In this document: one piece after another, positions 48,306-59,904 of the stretch | Position numbering within the stretch: position 1 is the stretch's first letter | How the letters are laid out: every line of letters starts with the position of its first letter | From: Lutjanus erythropterus | Taxonomy: Eukaryota > Chordata > Actinopteri > Lutjaniformes > Lutjanidae | Length of the DNA stretch: 64,000 nucleotides | Direction of reading: 5' to 3' | Assembly: GCA_020091685.1 (NCBI GenBank) | Contig: CM034595.1 | Location: 27,079,933 to 27,143,932, forward strand | Notes under the pieces: model-generated | The model's database searches: none | What the model was told of the DNA's origin: nothing | Seen by the model: only the letters and a program-made list of their open reading frames with translations | Position numbers and translations under genes: made by a program

Positions 48306-50280
48306 ACCAAGTATTCAGACTGAAAACAAACCTGCATAAAAAATGTGTAAAGTTACATGTTTGGACCCAAAAGCATGACTCAAAAACCAAGTAAAGAGGA
48401 ATTATCAGAGTTTACTCAAAGGCAGGCAGGACTCAATAAACCATGCAAGGAAAAAAAGGCTATTTAATGGGCAGGTAAGAAGGCACACTGAGTTACAGGA
48501 GGTCGCACAGGCAGATGAAGTGGCTGGATCGCTTACACTCGGGCCATACAGTCTGCTTGTACCTGTGCATGATGGCAACCCTGTTGAACATGCTGCAGCT
48601 CACTCACCTGCAGTATCCTTGCAGGCAACGGAGCTGTTACTGCTCTATCTTATACACTGATTTTGCAGAAGTGTTTTGAATGACGAAAAGAGACGTTATG
48701 AGAAAGCAGTGTGATTTTCCCTCTCGTTCAGAAAGGGAGGGAGGGAGAGAGGGAGGGAGAAAGAGAAAAGAAAGCACACCAGAAAAATCCTGCGGCTGTT
48801 ACATATTCTACAGATAAAAATGATGAAACTGGAGTGAGCGGTGCCATGTTGTTGATATAGTGTCGAAATGACTGTCAACAGATCATTTTCACTGTTTCTT
48901 TGCAGATTACTGCATGCATCACACAGACAAAGCAGGCGATGGCCCGAATCTCTGTGGCTGCAGCCACACTACTCACACAGTCAATGTGGCTGCTGTAATC
49001 TGTTAATATGGGCATGGAAATAAAAACCAACAGGTTCACTGATGCACACACACTGCTTAAGCAGGCAGTGTGGTCTGGCCGTTAGTGAGGAACACATAAA
49101 ACGACCTGACAGGGAACAGCTGTAAATGAGCCGGTGTATGTACCGCAGAGATTTTGAGGGAAGTGAGAACAGGTGAGCAGGTAGGTGGGGCAGTCAGGTT
49201 ATGGGCAATGACAAGAGCAGGGGTTATTGCAGGTCAGGAGGGAGTGGCAAGGTCTTAAAAGACAGGAGGTAAATGAATGGGTTGGGAGAGGAAAATCAGA
49301 CTGACAGTGTGACAGAAGCTATAAAATATGATCCAGTTTGAGTACCAGATAATAGTAGATTATATAATCATATGAGTAACTATTTTATAGCTCTGGAAAC
49401 GTACTATGGTTGAAGATCATTGTATCCTCTGTTAAAACAATCTCAAGGTAAACAGCAGAACCATGGTGTTCATGTCAGTGTTCTGTCAGATGTTATGGCA
49501 AAGGTTGATCCAGGTTTAATTGTAGCAGGATGACTGGGATTGCTTTCTTTTCTTCAACTTTTAACTTTTCTGTGCAATAAATAACATACACAAACAAATA
49601 TACAACAATTAAACCCCCACCCCTGGTGGCAACTCAACCACCTTATAACTGGCCTTAGCAGATCAAAATAGACAGAGAAAAAATTGCATAACAATAATCC
49701 TAAGAAGAAAGGAACCCCAAGCAGTGATGATTTTCTGTGCTGCTGTCAGACCAACTAAAAGTCCAAGCATCCAATGAAATTACCCCATTGTCACTGTTAG
49801 CCATGATGCGATGCTGATTTGCATTTCTGTTTCCACTTTTAACGCCGGGCTATACTCAAGATGGACCATCTGTGGAGTGGGGCTAAAGCATTCCTGACCT
49901 GACTGCAGCCAACCTGTGACAACCTCCCTTTCTCCCTTGCAGACCAGTGTGTTGTGAGACTCAACTATGTGTGCAGGAGAGCAGAGATAAAGGTGTCTTT
50001 AAAGGGCTTTGTGTGTTCAGCTCTTCTGTAGCTTCTAACTGAATCTCTGTGGTTTGAAGTTTAGTTTCTCTCCGACAATCCCTGTTTGTACTTTCTGCTT
50101 GTACTGCTTTATTTTACTGTTAAACATTCGGTTTCAGCTCTATAGGAGTTGTGAGTCAGGAGTCGTGGTAAGTTACTGCTGCAGATGCAAATCTCTGCCG
50201 TGCCAGGCAGACATGCCGAGTCAGACTGAGTCAAGCCAAGCCAGCACATGTGTACGGGAAAATAGAAGGACTACTACTAA
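48306..50280. other. Non-coding DNA between two Tc1-like fragments
   Basis: No gene. It includes a purine-rich patch at 48731-48775 and a GC-moderate region at 48480-49330. It may be DNA inserted into a Tc1-like element (see findings). Confidence 0.4.
48731..48775. repeat. (GGGA)n-rich purine tract
   Basis: GGGAGGGAGAGAGGGAGGGA and neighbouring AAAGA units. Confidence 0.9.
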
Positions 50281-50282
50281 CA

Positions 50283-50400
50283 ATAATAATAACTTGGACT
50301 TATATGGCACCTTTCAAGGTACCCAAGGCCATTTACAGAGTACGAACAAAATAAATAATTAAATAAATAAAGAAAAGAAAACAAGAACAGAACAGAACAG
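50283..50400 (+). repeat. Short interspersed repeat fragment
   Basis: AATAATAATAACTTGGACTT then ATATGGCACCTTTCAAGGTA and CCCAAGGCCATTTACAGAG is a phrase I recognise from many fish loci (TTATATAGCGCCTTTC type). An AAAT/AACAG-rich tail follows. Confidence 0.5.
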
Positions 50401-50535
50401 CAGTGATATAAATACTAGAGAGGAGGTGTGATTTCTTTCTTTTGTCAGAGCACTTGTTGGCTCTTCGCAGTCCCAACAATGACAACACAGAGGTTTCACT
50501 GAAATGAATGAGTGTGCTGTGTTTGAACATGGCCT

Positions 50536-50705
50536 TACAGTGCTCTCCACCACCATCATCAAAACACCAAAAGAGCGAATATCTTTTGGAAGAGAGTTGT
50601 TCATCCCTCCAGTAGAGTTTTGGAGACTTTTGGAGAGGCAGTTTGTGGCGGCCCCCACAGCTTACTAAGACACTGTATTTTGGTTTTCTCTTCAATTTAT
50701 CACCC
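50536..50705 (+). pseudogene. Tc1-like transposase 3' end and 3' flank
   Basis: The DNA ACAGTGCTCTCCACCACCAT then CATCAAAACACC, GAATATCTTTTGGAAGA and TTCATCCCTCCAGTAGAGTT encodes SPPPSSKHQKSEYLLEE then a CSSLQ-stop end. This is the C-terminus of a fish Tc1-like transposase as I know it. It continues into the 3' untranslated part (GGCGGCCCC, ATTTTGGTTTTC, TCACCCATCTGTATG). No 5' half is attached here. Confidence 0.7.
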
Positions 50706-51146
50706 ATCTGTATGTGTACACTGGACATTTGTCATGTGCTCATTCTGTTGTGGCAGCTGAGTTTTGGCGCTTTGAGTGTGAACCATCTGAACATAATCAG
50801 AAATATTTCACACTCATCGCCAATTCCCACTTGTTCTTTCACTCAAATTGGAGATCTCGCACTCCATAGTGGACGGCGGGTGAGTGAGTGCTTTGGAGTG
50901 TGCGTGAGTGTGTGCAGCCGATGGAGTGCTGTGTCCATGACAGACTCTTCTTCCCCCACTCGGCGGGAGGAGAAGAGTGGGCTGCTGTGGAATTGAGAAC
51001 CCTCATCCCCTTCACTACAGTGGGAGTGAACCACCGGGTCCGCGCTAAGTGCTGCTGGGCACTATTACTGTGAAAAGGACCCCTCTCCAGGGTGTCCTTT
51101 CAAGTGTCTGCTGAACGGGACACTACTGAGAGCCATGGCCAACTAG

Positions 51147-51182
51147 TGTGTGTGTGTGTGTATGTGTGTCTGCATGTGTGTG
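51147..51182. repeat. Imperfect (TG)n array
   Basis: TG runs interrupted by A and CTGCA. Confidence 0.9.
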
Positions 51183-51795
51183 GGCCAGTGTACCCTGCTT
51201 GTATAATGTGTTGCCGGGAAGGTTTGTGCAGCTGAAACCAGAGCAGGTATGTGTGACAACCACCGCGTGAGCGTGCATTTATAGAGCACTATGTGTGTGT
51301 GCCAGGTTACAGTATTAATAGATGGCAGTGTGTTTGTACAGGCCACTAATAGTCAGACGACTGATATTAGTGGATCAGTTTCCATCACACTCTGTGGCGT
51401 AGAAGCGCCTGATTCAGCAGGTGTCCCCCATCGAATGTCCTCGCTGTTCTTAGAGTGTTCTCAGAGTGTCCTGAGGAGGGTTTGCCTTGTGATGTGGCCT
51501 GACCTGCCAAGGGACACAATGACACATAATCCATGGGAGCGATATTTTTCAGTCAAAGGGATGTCACTAAGGAATCTGGAGCCACTAGAGATCCTTGCAA
51601 ATGCTTGTACAGCAATTTAACCATTGATGTATCATCTATTTATTCCTTCAGAGAAGATAAAATTGAAAAAGGATACAAACAACTAATAAACAGATGAATA
51701 AAAGAGTCTAATATGTCAATTTTCATTGATCAGCAGATTTTAAAATGGAATTGAGTGATGGGTACAGCAGTCCAAATAGGGAGTTGGAACCATAG

Positions 51796-51836
51796 ACTGT
51801 ATATTAAAAAGGCTCAATCCCTATTTAATATACAGT
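51796..51836. repeat. 13-bp perfect inverted repeat
   Basis: ACTGTATATTAAA and TTTAATATACAGT are separated by 15 bases. The CATAGACTGTATAT phrase is common in fish repeats. Confidence 0.75.
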
Positions 51837-52584
51837 TGGAGTCCAGTGGCCGTGCCTCCCAGACTCCATTAACATATTGCTCAATTTAACAGTAATAAAC
51901 ATCTACTCTTTCAAAAAGACTAATAACAATTTCTTATGGCTCATAAATAGATGCTAACTCATCCGACAATAATTTTGTATAAATTTTAACTTTACTTAAT
52001 CTGATATGGGCAAACTATGCCCTTAATCTCTGATGGCATATTATGGTCATTTTATGATAAATTACAATAAAAATTACACATTTCACACAACTATCCTTTT
52101 AAATGTGATATTTATATATTATATTTAAAGGGGAATTTTTCATTTTTACCAATTGGCTCTCCATTTACTTTTCCATTTGCCACATCTATTATCATTGACG
52201 TGGAGCTCTGGGGCCTTGTTGTGGCAAAGCTTTGCTAATCCGCTGTGAGAGCTCCCATTGGGTATCATCTGCGCTTGTTGGCAACATGCACCCTTCAAAC
52301 CTTCAGGATGGCAGTGATTCATTTGAAGCTGCGGTGTTTTTGGAGTAGAAGCTAATGGAGAAGGGAAAGGATCTTGGAGTTAGTAGACAAAGCTAATTAA
52401 GTGTGTCTTGGGTTGAGTGTTTCTCAATGAGTAAAACATGGCAGAGTGAAGGATTTGAATCCCACTGTGCATGTCCATGATGAAAATCTAAGTACTCATG
52501 GTTCTTTCAGGATAATTTGCATAGTTTGGATGAAAATTTGCCAGAAGGCGCACCAGTGTTGTTGAGTGAGAACCTGCTTTTTAA

Positions 52585-52780
52585 TTAAAGGGATAGTTCA
52601 GATTCTTTGAAGTGGTGTTGTACAAGATACTTATCCATAGTTGGTGTATTGCCTACAGTACATGGCGGTTCAGAAGTAGCAGGAGTACCAGCATAGGAAG
52701 CTAAAAACAAGCTATAAGCTGGTTAGGGACAAATGCATTAAGCTTTGCTTTTGTGCAGCACCTTTGAAGCATTTTTGGGG
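52585..52780 (+). mobile_element. TTAA-type MITE, family G, copy 3 (left part)
   Basis: TTAAAGGGATAGTTCAGATT then TTTGAAGTGGTGTTGTAC, TTATCCATAG, GTGTATTGCCTACAGTACAT and GGCGG. The right end is absent before copy 4 starts at 52913. Confidence 0.8.
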
Positions 52781-52912
52781 CCATATTAAAATTCAAGAGA
52801 AAAAAGGACAAAAAGACTTCTGGGTAATGCCTCATAAAAAGGAACGGGGAGAGAGTAATTCCATGCATTGTAATATCATAAAAATGCTGTGTGCTGATTT
52901 ATTTGGATGCAT

Positions 52913-53561
52913 TTAAAGGGATAATTTGGATTATTTGAAGTGGCATTGTGCGAGTACTTATCAGAAAAGTAGATAGTAATTGATAATTATAATTAATTTG
53001 ATTATAATTAATAACAATTAGCTACAGTAGGTGCTGGCTGGCGTGCCCTCAGTTTTGGGATGCAGTGGGATTATCAGCAGCAGCTAAGCAATGTACAGCT
53101 GTGGACTGGGTCAGCAGCAAAAAAAAAAAAATCCTGAAGTGTTTGCTATATTTAGAATATTTTCACTGCTTGTCCTTGCTGCCAGACAGTCTTTTCTGAT
53201 GATCCAAATATTGCTCTCTCCAAAGCAACCAAACTCCTTAAGAAATAACTAATTTTACCTCACAGAACAGAGATCGTGGCAGCAGCAGCTCCGCTGGTGG
53301 CTTTGGAGAGAGCAATGTTTGGCTTATTAAATGGTGGTTTTCTGTCGGAAATATTCTAAATATAGTTAGTTAGTTATACACTTAGGCTGATATCGATTTT
53401 TTGGGTGGACCATCTTGTTAAGTGGCTGAAATGCATTTTGCTGCTGACCGTGTCCTCTCTGCTCTACCTTTTTTGGATCATGCTGACCTCCATCTAATAC
53501 ACTGACCATCGATAACTACCTCATACAACCTCACTTCAAATCATTTGAAATATCCCTTTAA
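52913..53561. mobile_element. TTAA-type MITE, family G, copy 4 (complete)
   Basis: The left end is TTAAAGGGATAATTTGGATT then ATTTGAAGTGG and GTGCGAGTACTTATC. The right end is GATAACTACCTCATACAACC then TCACTTCAAATCATTTGAAA and TATCCCTTTAA. The right end reverse-complemented gives TTAAAGGGATATTTCAAATG then ATTTGAAGTGAGGTTGTA, so the inverted repeats run about 60 bp. TTAA is present at both ends, consistent with a TTAA target duplication (Kolobok/piggyBac-type). No transposase frame. Confidence 0.85.
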
Positions 53562-54211
53562 ACTCTCACATCATAACTTTAAAGTTAAGGGTCTAAAGCA
53601 TCTTAATACAGGTATATGACATAGTTTCTTTAGAACCATTTTTTGCAAAGAAAAGGAAGAAACTACCTACCTTCATCAGTTTTGTATTGTAAATGGCTTT
53701 ATAAAGAAGTCATGGATTTAAGGGTCATAGAGTTTTAGCTCAGCATTGTTTAGTCTTTCAATTGAAACTACAACATAACATAAAATTTTATAATGCCAAA
53801 TCTATAAACTGGCATTTTAAAATGTTCAGCTGACAGTGATGACATGCTAGTGATTGAAGTTATAGTGAAACTGGATGCTCATCCTGAACCCCTTCCAGAC
53901 GCTGATCAGTGATGTTGCTGTTGCTGCAGGTCTTTATGAAGAGGGTCAGCAAGTAACTTTGTGAGAACAGACAGTCTCCTCAACTTCTGAGGAGTTCAGA
54001 AGAGTTTGACAAGTTTAATCTGGATCCTGTAACGTGTGGGGGATCATGTTTCTGTGCAGAGCCGTAAAATGACAGATGGTGTGATCATGTTTGAGCCACA
54101 TACACATACGTGTGTGTGCTCATATGCACATGGGTGTTATACAAGCCTATAATTACTCTGTCAGGAGGAGGCTGAGTGGAATAATACACACATGAATACA
54201 GTACAGGGGTA

Positions 54212-54263
54212 GACACACACACACACACACACACACACTCTCTCTCTCTCACACACACACACA
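54212..54263. repeat. Compound (CA)n(CT)n(CA)n microsatellite
   Basis: A CA run, then five CT units, then CA again. Confidence 0.95.
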
Positions 54264-54349
54264 GATGTACACACTTCACTTAAACAGCATCATGAGTTGG
54301 CAGTGGGCTCCTTTTCCACCTCAGGTCAGGCTTAGTTCATGTACAAAGA

Positions 54350-54431
<82 letters not shown>
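54350..54431. repeat. (TG)40 microsatellite
   Basis: About 80 bp of essentially uninterrupted TG, the longest dinucleotide run in the window. Confidence 0.97.
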
Positions 54432-54542
54432 TAACCCTGCTCCAGTTTTATTTTTAAAGTGAGCTCAGACAAAGGCCTCCAGTCAGACTGCTCTGAGAAC
54501 AGGACCTTGGGAACATGACCAGTGGCTGTTGCGTCACAAAGT

Positions 54543-54546
54543 GTGC

Positions 54547-54580
<34 letters not shown>

Positions 54581-54597
54581 AAGAGAGGGAGGGAGAC
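54543..54597. repeat. Compound (GT)n(GA)n microsatellite
   Basis: A GT run passes into GA and then GGGA-type purines. Confidence 0.95.
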
Positions 54598-54703
54598 AGA
54601 GTGTATCCGACTTGTCTCTTGTAAAGAAGTCGCTTGTTCAGGCTGAGAAGGAACAAAAAGGAAAAAGCTCTTGAAAATCCTTGCCAGATGTGTGAGAGCA
54701 CAA

Positions 54704-54774
54704 CCACACACACACACACATGCACACACACACACACACACTCACACACAAACACACACACACACACACACACT
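54704..54774. repeat. Imperfect (CA)n microsatellite
   Basis: About 70 bp of CA with TG, T and A interruptions. Confidence 0.95.
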
Positions 54775-54880
54775 CCAACACTGTGCCCTTGAAGGCTGGC
54801 TTAGCGGACATTTGAATGTCAAGGGACGTCACTATGTGATGTCATAGGAAGGATTTTATATGCGATAGGAGAAAATTCAC

Positions 54881-54900
54881 CCACACACACACACACGCAC
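54881..54900. repeat. (CA)n microsatellite
   Basis: A short CA run. Confidence 0.9.
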
Positions 54901-54984
54901 GCTAAGTGTTAAAGCAGTGGACACAGTGGTTACAGTTTGCCACACCACACCCAGCAAAGCCCTTTCTCAACAGGTTTGTGAAGA

Positions 54985-55570
54985 CGCACAGAAAGGAGAG
55001 AAAAAGAAAGGAGAGAAGAGATGCAAAGATGGAAAGAGGAGATGAGAGGAGAAAAGGTAGAGGATAATACAAAGATCAGGAGAGGCATGGAAAGGAAACG
55101 AGAGGATATGACAGGAGAGGAAAGGAGGGAAGGAAGAGAGGAGGAGATGGAATGGGAGGGAATGAGAGGAAACAGGAGGGATGGAAAGGAGGGAAGGAGG
55201 AGAGGAAAGAAAATGAGAGGAAACAAGAGGAGAAGAGAGGAAACAAGAGGATATGACACAAGGGGAAAGCAGAGAAGGAAGAGAGGAAAGGAAACAAGTG
55301 GAGAGGATAGGAAATGAGAGGAAAGGAAACAAGTGGAGAGGAGAGAAGGCAAGAAGAGGAGAAACAAGGAGAGGAAATGTGGAGAGGAGAGGAAACAAGA
55401 CCAAAGAGGAGAGAAAACAAGAAGAGAGAAGAGAGGAAAGGAGATGAGAGAGGAAAGGAAATGGGATGCGAGTGGAGAGGAAATGAGAGGGAATGAGAAG
55501 AGAGGGAACAAGGGGAGAGGAGAGGAAACAAGAGCATACAAGAGGACAAAGGGAAAGAAAGAAAAGACAG
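54985..55570. repeat. Long polypurine/polypyrimidine minisatellite
   Basis: The plus strand is almost entirely A and G for about 585 bp, built from degenerate GAGAGGAAA, AACAAG and GGAGAGGA units of irregular length. Because stop codons need both a T and a purine, such tracts stay open in most frames. This explains the predicted open frames of 157-204 codons on the minus strand and 60-98 on the plus strand. A weaker purine-biased continuation runs from 55650 to 55760. Confidence 0.95.
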
Positions 55571-55856
55571 TGTGATGACACTCTGTTTTATTTATGTTTT
55601 AAACAGCATCACAACTTTTTTGGAATCAGGGTTATAGAATGGACCTGAGACAAGATGAGAGAAGATGAAAGTAAAGGGTCCTCTGAATGAAAGGATGAGG
55701 AGAGATGACTCCATGAGACAAGAGGAAAGGAAAGGCCAGGACATGAGGGTGAGATCCACGAGGACAGGATCACCTCCTCTTCTCTTGTTGTTTGGAAGCT
55801 TTTCAAACCTGCAGACACCAGAGGACTCAGGGAAGCCTGGCCTCAGTTACATTACG

Positions 55857-55873
55857 TCACACACACACACACA

Positions 55874-55925
<52 letters not shown>
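55857..55925. repeat. (CA)n microsatellite
   Basis: 68 bp of CA with one G interruption. It joins two otherwise separate frames into an apparent 220-codon frame at 55792-56454. Confidence 0.95.
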
Positions 55926-55926
<1 letters not shown>

Positions 55927-56730
55927 CTTGAGCGTAATCTGTCCCATAACTCCATTGCTGCCAGCCCGCGTCTTTCATTTCTTTTCTCTCTCTTTCTTTC
56001 TGTGTTTTCAGGTCTTTTTTCCAGCGCTCATGACGCACTCTGGCATAATGAAACTGTTAAGAGGAGTCCGGTGGAGGCTGGGGCTGAGACCAAGAGGGGG
56101 TGGGAAGGGAAGGGGGGGTGTAAAGTGACACCACACCAGGGCACTATATTTACAACGTGCCTCTTTAACACACAGCCTATTTATAGCTGCCAGATCTTTT
56201 CTCAGTGTCCAGTGCACACTGTTGCACCGTCACAAACACAGGCATCAGATGGCACCGGTGGATTTACACTGCACCTCGCTGCCAAAGGGAACACGCCTTA
56301 TCCTCTAGCATTTTCCTGTGCACAAACCTCACCTCGCGCCCGCCACCCTCCACCCTTCACACTTGCACTTTCAGGACATTCCCTCCTTGCCTGCCACTCT
56401 GTGCGCTTTCAGCCTTTTCTTTCCTTGTCTCTCACAGATGTGTCTTTTCTTTAGATGAAAAAAGAGAAGAGGGACTTAACCCCCATCTTATGGCTTGATT
56501 TAGCTATTAGACAGAACAGGATGACAGGAAAAAACTGGAGATAAGTGTAGGGGTTTAAATGTGGTTAAGAATTACACACATTCATACAGCATGCAGTATT
56601 TATTTAGTTCTTTTACACACTCAAACACACACACCTGACTCTCAGATTTCTGGTACAAGAGAGGGACTCATTCATAGTATCATGACTGCCCCTTCTGGAC
56701 TGTTTCACTCTGTTTCTGTGTCTTAGACTA

Positions 56731-57671
56731 GGTTGCACCAACAAAGATTCATTGAATCTAAGATTATTTCTAATTAGAGTTTAGCAAAACTAGGGTTAAA
56801 ATGAGTAAACCCACATCTAAGGTTAGGCAGAGCTCTGTTGCACAATTAAAAACTTATCTCAGTTTAGCAGACCCAAGTTTAGTGATGTAAACCAACATTA
56901 GAGTTCAATCAGCATGGAGAGTTGCTCACTCAAATTAAAATGAATGAATTAATAATTCAATAAATTTGAGTGTTGCTGTGACGTTGTAAGAATAAAAGCC
57001 AGGGAAAACGTTCATGTTTGGCTGCTCTGTGTTCCTTAACAAAATGTTGAATTGTTTTTTAGCTAGCTAAAAAGTTGACAAAATAGTAGTTTAATTTAGT
57101 TTTGTGTAAAATCAGCTCAGTGAACTACATGTATTATCTGAAGTGTTTTAGCCAGTGATTGCTGGTCACTTTCTCTGCCAATAAGCAAAAGAATGAGTAT
57201 CACCTCTTGCTCATGTGCCTACATCCTGGTATGAAAACACACAGGAATCATAGCTTCAGCGGCCGATGTTAGCTTTTGGACGGAGAAAGTCATGATGTCA
57301 CACAACTTCTGGGTGTGTAGTTTTTATAATCACATATCTTTATAGCCTTGTACTTCAACAGTTTTACAACAAACTGTGACTTTCTTGACTTCTAAAATCT
57401 TCTATCTTTTAAATTGACAAACATCATGTGTGATTCAAGCACAATTCAAACAGGATCAAAAAATAATTTGACTCTCGCCATTGACTACGGTTCATATTTT
57501 GTTCTGAAATTAGGTCCCATGTCGGTCCACTGGAAAGAGTGTGACTTCGTCTTTCTATTGGAGTTTCAAGTTTTGGTGCAAAAATTTAAATTGAATCTTG
57601 CTTAATTTCAAGCTAGTTCAAAAGTTAAACGATCATTTAATTGAATTTAAAAAGTCTTTGTTGGTGCAAGC
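56731..57671. mobile_element. Terminal-inverted-repeat MITE
   Basis: The left end GGTTGCACCAACAAAGATTC and the right end TCTTTGTTGGTGCAAGC are inverted repeats of each other (shared core TTGCACCAACAAAGA). The left interior has TCTAAGATTATTTC and the right interior TTTAATTGAATTTAAAAAG. The target duplication cannot be read with confidence. No transposase frame; superfamily not assigned. Confidence 0.75.
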
Positions 57672-57696
57672 AAGCCTTAGTGCACAAACATCACTA

Positions 57697-57720
57697 ACAC
57701 ACACACACACACACTCACAC
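57697..57720. repeat. (CA)n microsatellite
   Basis: A short CA run with one T interruption. Confidence 0.85.
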
Positions 57721-58369
57721 ACCCTTATGCAATAACCAAATTACGCAATTGATGACATTTCATGAAAGGATGCCAAAAGCCAAAAATTCTCAGAATTTTT
57801 TTTGGGACACACACAACAACTGCGCCCAGAGACACATTTTGACGTCTAATTCTGACATCAGTGTTTTACTAGCCTGCCGCCTGAGGGGAAATAACCAAAA
57901 TTAAATACCCTTCACACCACTACACACTCCCATTCTGCTCCTCATGTGAAAATATTCAAAACTTTTTGCTTTAAGTAAAATACCTTTTTTGCCTCAATAA
58001 GCTATCCAGTCTTTTGAAATCTTCCTGCCTGTGATTCATAAAAAAAAATCACCCCTTGAAGACACTGGGTCTATTTGTTTTTGTTTTTTGTGGTTGTGTT
58101 TATCGTCAGAGGTAACAACAACATTCATGTGAACTGCGCAAATGAAACGAAGTAGATTTCTTTAGCCTAGAGGCCGTCCTTTATCTTTACTGATACAGAT
58201 AACAGAACTGTAATAACTTTGAACTATTAAAGTGAACAGAAGGTCTGTGTTCGTAAAACAGTGATGCTGATAAAATAGAAGAAACAAGAACTTTAACTAT
58301 AGTTTAGTTTGACCTCAGAGTGATTTATATTAAAACAATTTTAATTATTATCTCTAATTATTAAACATG

Positions 58370-58560
58370 AATGCACCATTTAGTGTGATGTCATATTGGC
58401 AACAGCGTTGCTGTTAGCAGGTTCTATTTAAAATAAAAGTTAAAAAAGAAGAAAGAAATGAACATAAATTAGTTCATTTTGGAGACTGTGAACTCAGTTC
58501 AAATGAATGTGAACTAGTTCATTTTAATCTCTGGGAACTGAACTTTGAGTTAGCTCTTGC
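58370..58560. repeat. Probable interspersed repeat with GAACTAGTTCA motifs
   Basis: Alternating direct and inverted GTGAACT / AGTTCATTTT units (58465-58550) resemble a fish hAT-like element end. Only one copy is seen and its limits are uncertain. Confidence 0.4.
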
Positions 58561-59077
58561 AAAGTGTGAAATTTCACAACACACTGACCTCACACAGCTA
58601 CAATCAACACTGTGATCAACAACTGCTAGGCAAAAAACAAGGCTTCATCACGGCTCAGAAACATCCAAAAGACATCCACAGAGAGGTTGTGTCTCATCTT
58701 GAATCAAAGAATCTACAGATTAATTACATACTTGATAAGTTTTTTATCTCCACTGCCATCTTGCCTCTTTGGTTTTACTACAAACCAACTATGGTTTTCA
58801 CGATACCAGAATTTTGAACTTTGATATAATGCTAGTATTAAAAAAATGATACTCAATACCTATTTTGATACCACAGAAAAAGTCACTGAACACTGTCTGC
58901 TTCTGCAGCAAGCCAGTTTTCTGACAATAAAGACTGAATTGAACTGAGGTCTTGAACGAGCACCTGGATATGTCCTTTCTTTATATAGTTTTGGTACTTC
59001 TTATACTACGGTATGTTGGTATTGTATTGTTTTAAATAATGTGGTGTTGAAAAGTATTTAAAGGTACTGCAAACCAA

Positions 59078-59695
59078 CAATAAATGTGTGTTTGATGGGA
59101 CTGTCACACCACAAAAACATGTGCAATAACCACCCAGCCAAATCTGAATGATCACTAAGTATATAAAATTAGATCTTAAAATTGTGTGTGAGCAGTTTCC
59201 TCTGCTCTGAAACACCGCTCCGACCTTAACATGACCTCAAACACCCATCAACACCCACACCATCATCCAAAAAAAACCAAAACCAAAAACAAAATAAATA
59301 AAAAAAATACCCATCTAGCAGCTTCATTGGACATGTTCAGACATGTTTGAGCCACCAGAGACCGAGGGCAGAGAAAAGATGGTATGGTTTTGCCTTCTGT
59401 ATTTGGTTTTTGGAACTAAGTGAGCTAAAGTGAACCGCTGGGCTGATTTGGACTGAGAGAGCTGCTGAGGTAGTTCATAACTGACCATTAGGGAGGGTGA
59501 GCATAGGGGGAGGGGGTTTGTTAGCATGTTGGTTCATGGGGAGGTTATACAGTGCTGGGGGAATGATGGGTCCAGCAAGTCATGAGCCATGTTTCATGTT
59601 CACCCAAAAAATCCTGAACACAGAAATCATGAACAACAATCTAACGCCATGTTGTTCATTACTACATAGTTTTCAGTGTTTTAACATAACGTGTG
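59078..59695 (+). repeat. Interspersed repeat, family I, copy C
   Basis: The longest of three copies. It has CACCACAAAAACATG, AACCACCCAGCCAAAT, TCTGCTCTGAAACACC, TCTAGCAGCTTCATTGGACA, CAGACATGTTTGAGCCACCA, TTTTGGAACTAAGTGAGC and AAAAAATCCTGAACACAGAA. It joins the 3' parts that copies A and B each have separately. An A-rich CAAAAC stretch at 59270-59310 is extra. Confidence 0.85.
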
Positions 59696-59851
59696 CATAA
59701 TGTGTTTAGAAGAAAAACTCCCTTTTTCCTTTACAGGGACTTTAAGTTCTGATACTTTTGACAACTTTAAAACTGACCAGATTCTGAGACAAGGGGCCCC
59801 TGAGCATTGATATGTAAAAACTTCCCCCAACCCAGACTTGCAGCAAACAGC

Positions 59852-59903
<52 letters not shown>
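59852..59903. repeat. (ATA/AAT)17 microsatellite
   Basis: An uninterrupted trinucleotide array, followed by AAAT units. Confidence 0.97.

Positions 59904-59904
<1 letters not shown>

Noticed and set aside
49613-49634. CTCF-like site on the minus strand (GCCACCAGGGG)
   Set aside because: The core ten bases match, but the downstream GGCGC part of the consensus is absent.
53905-53965. Possible microexon (VFMKRVS) after a TTGCTGTTGCTGCAG acceptor-like site
   Set aside because: The donor is weak, the open stretch is only about 8 codons, and nothing else supports a gene there.
54930-55581. Minus-strand open frames of 157-204 codons rich in Ser, Leu, Pro and Phe
   Set aside because: They are translations of a polypyrimidine strand, which lacks stop codons in every frame.
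55792-56454. 220-codon open frame
   Set aside because: It is bridged by a (CA)n array encoding a Thr-His run. The flanks have no recognisable domain.
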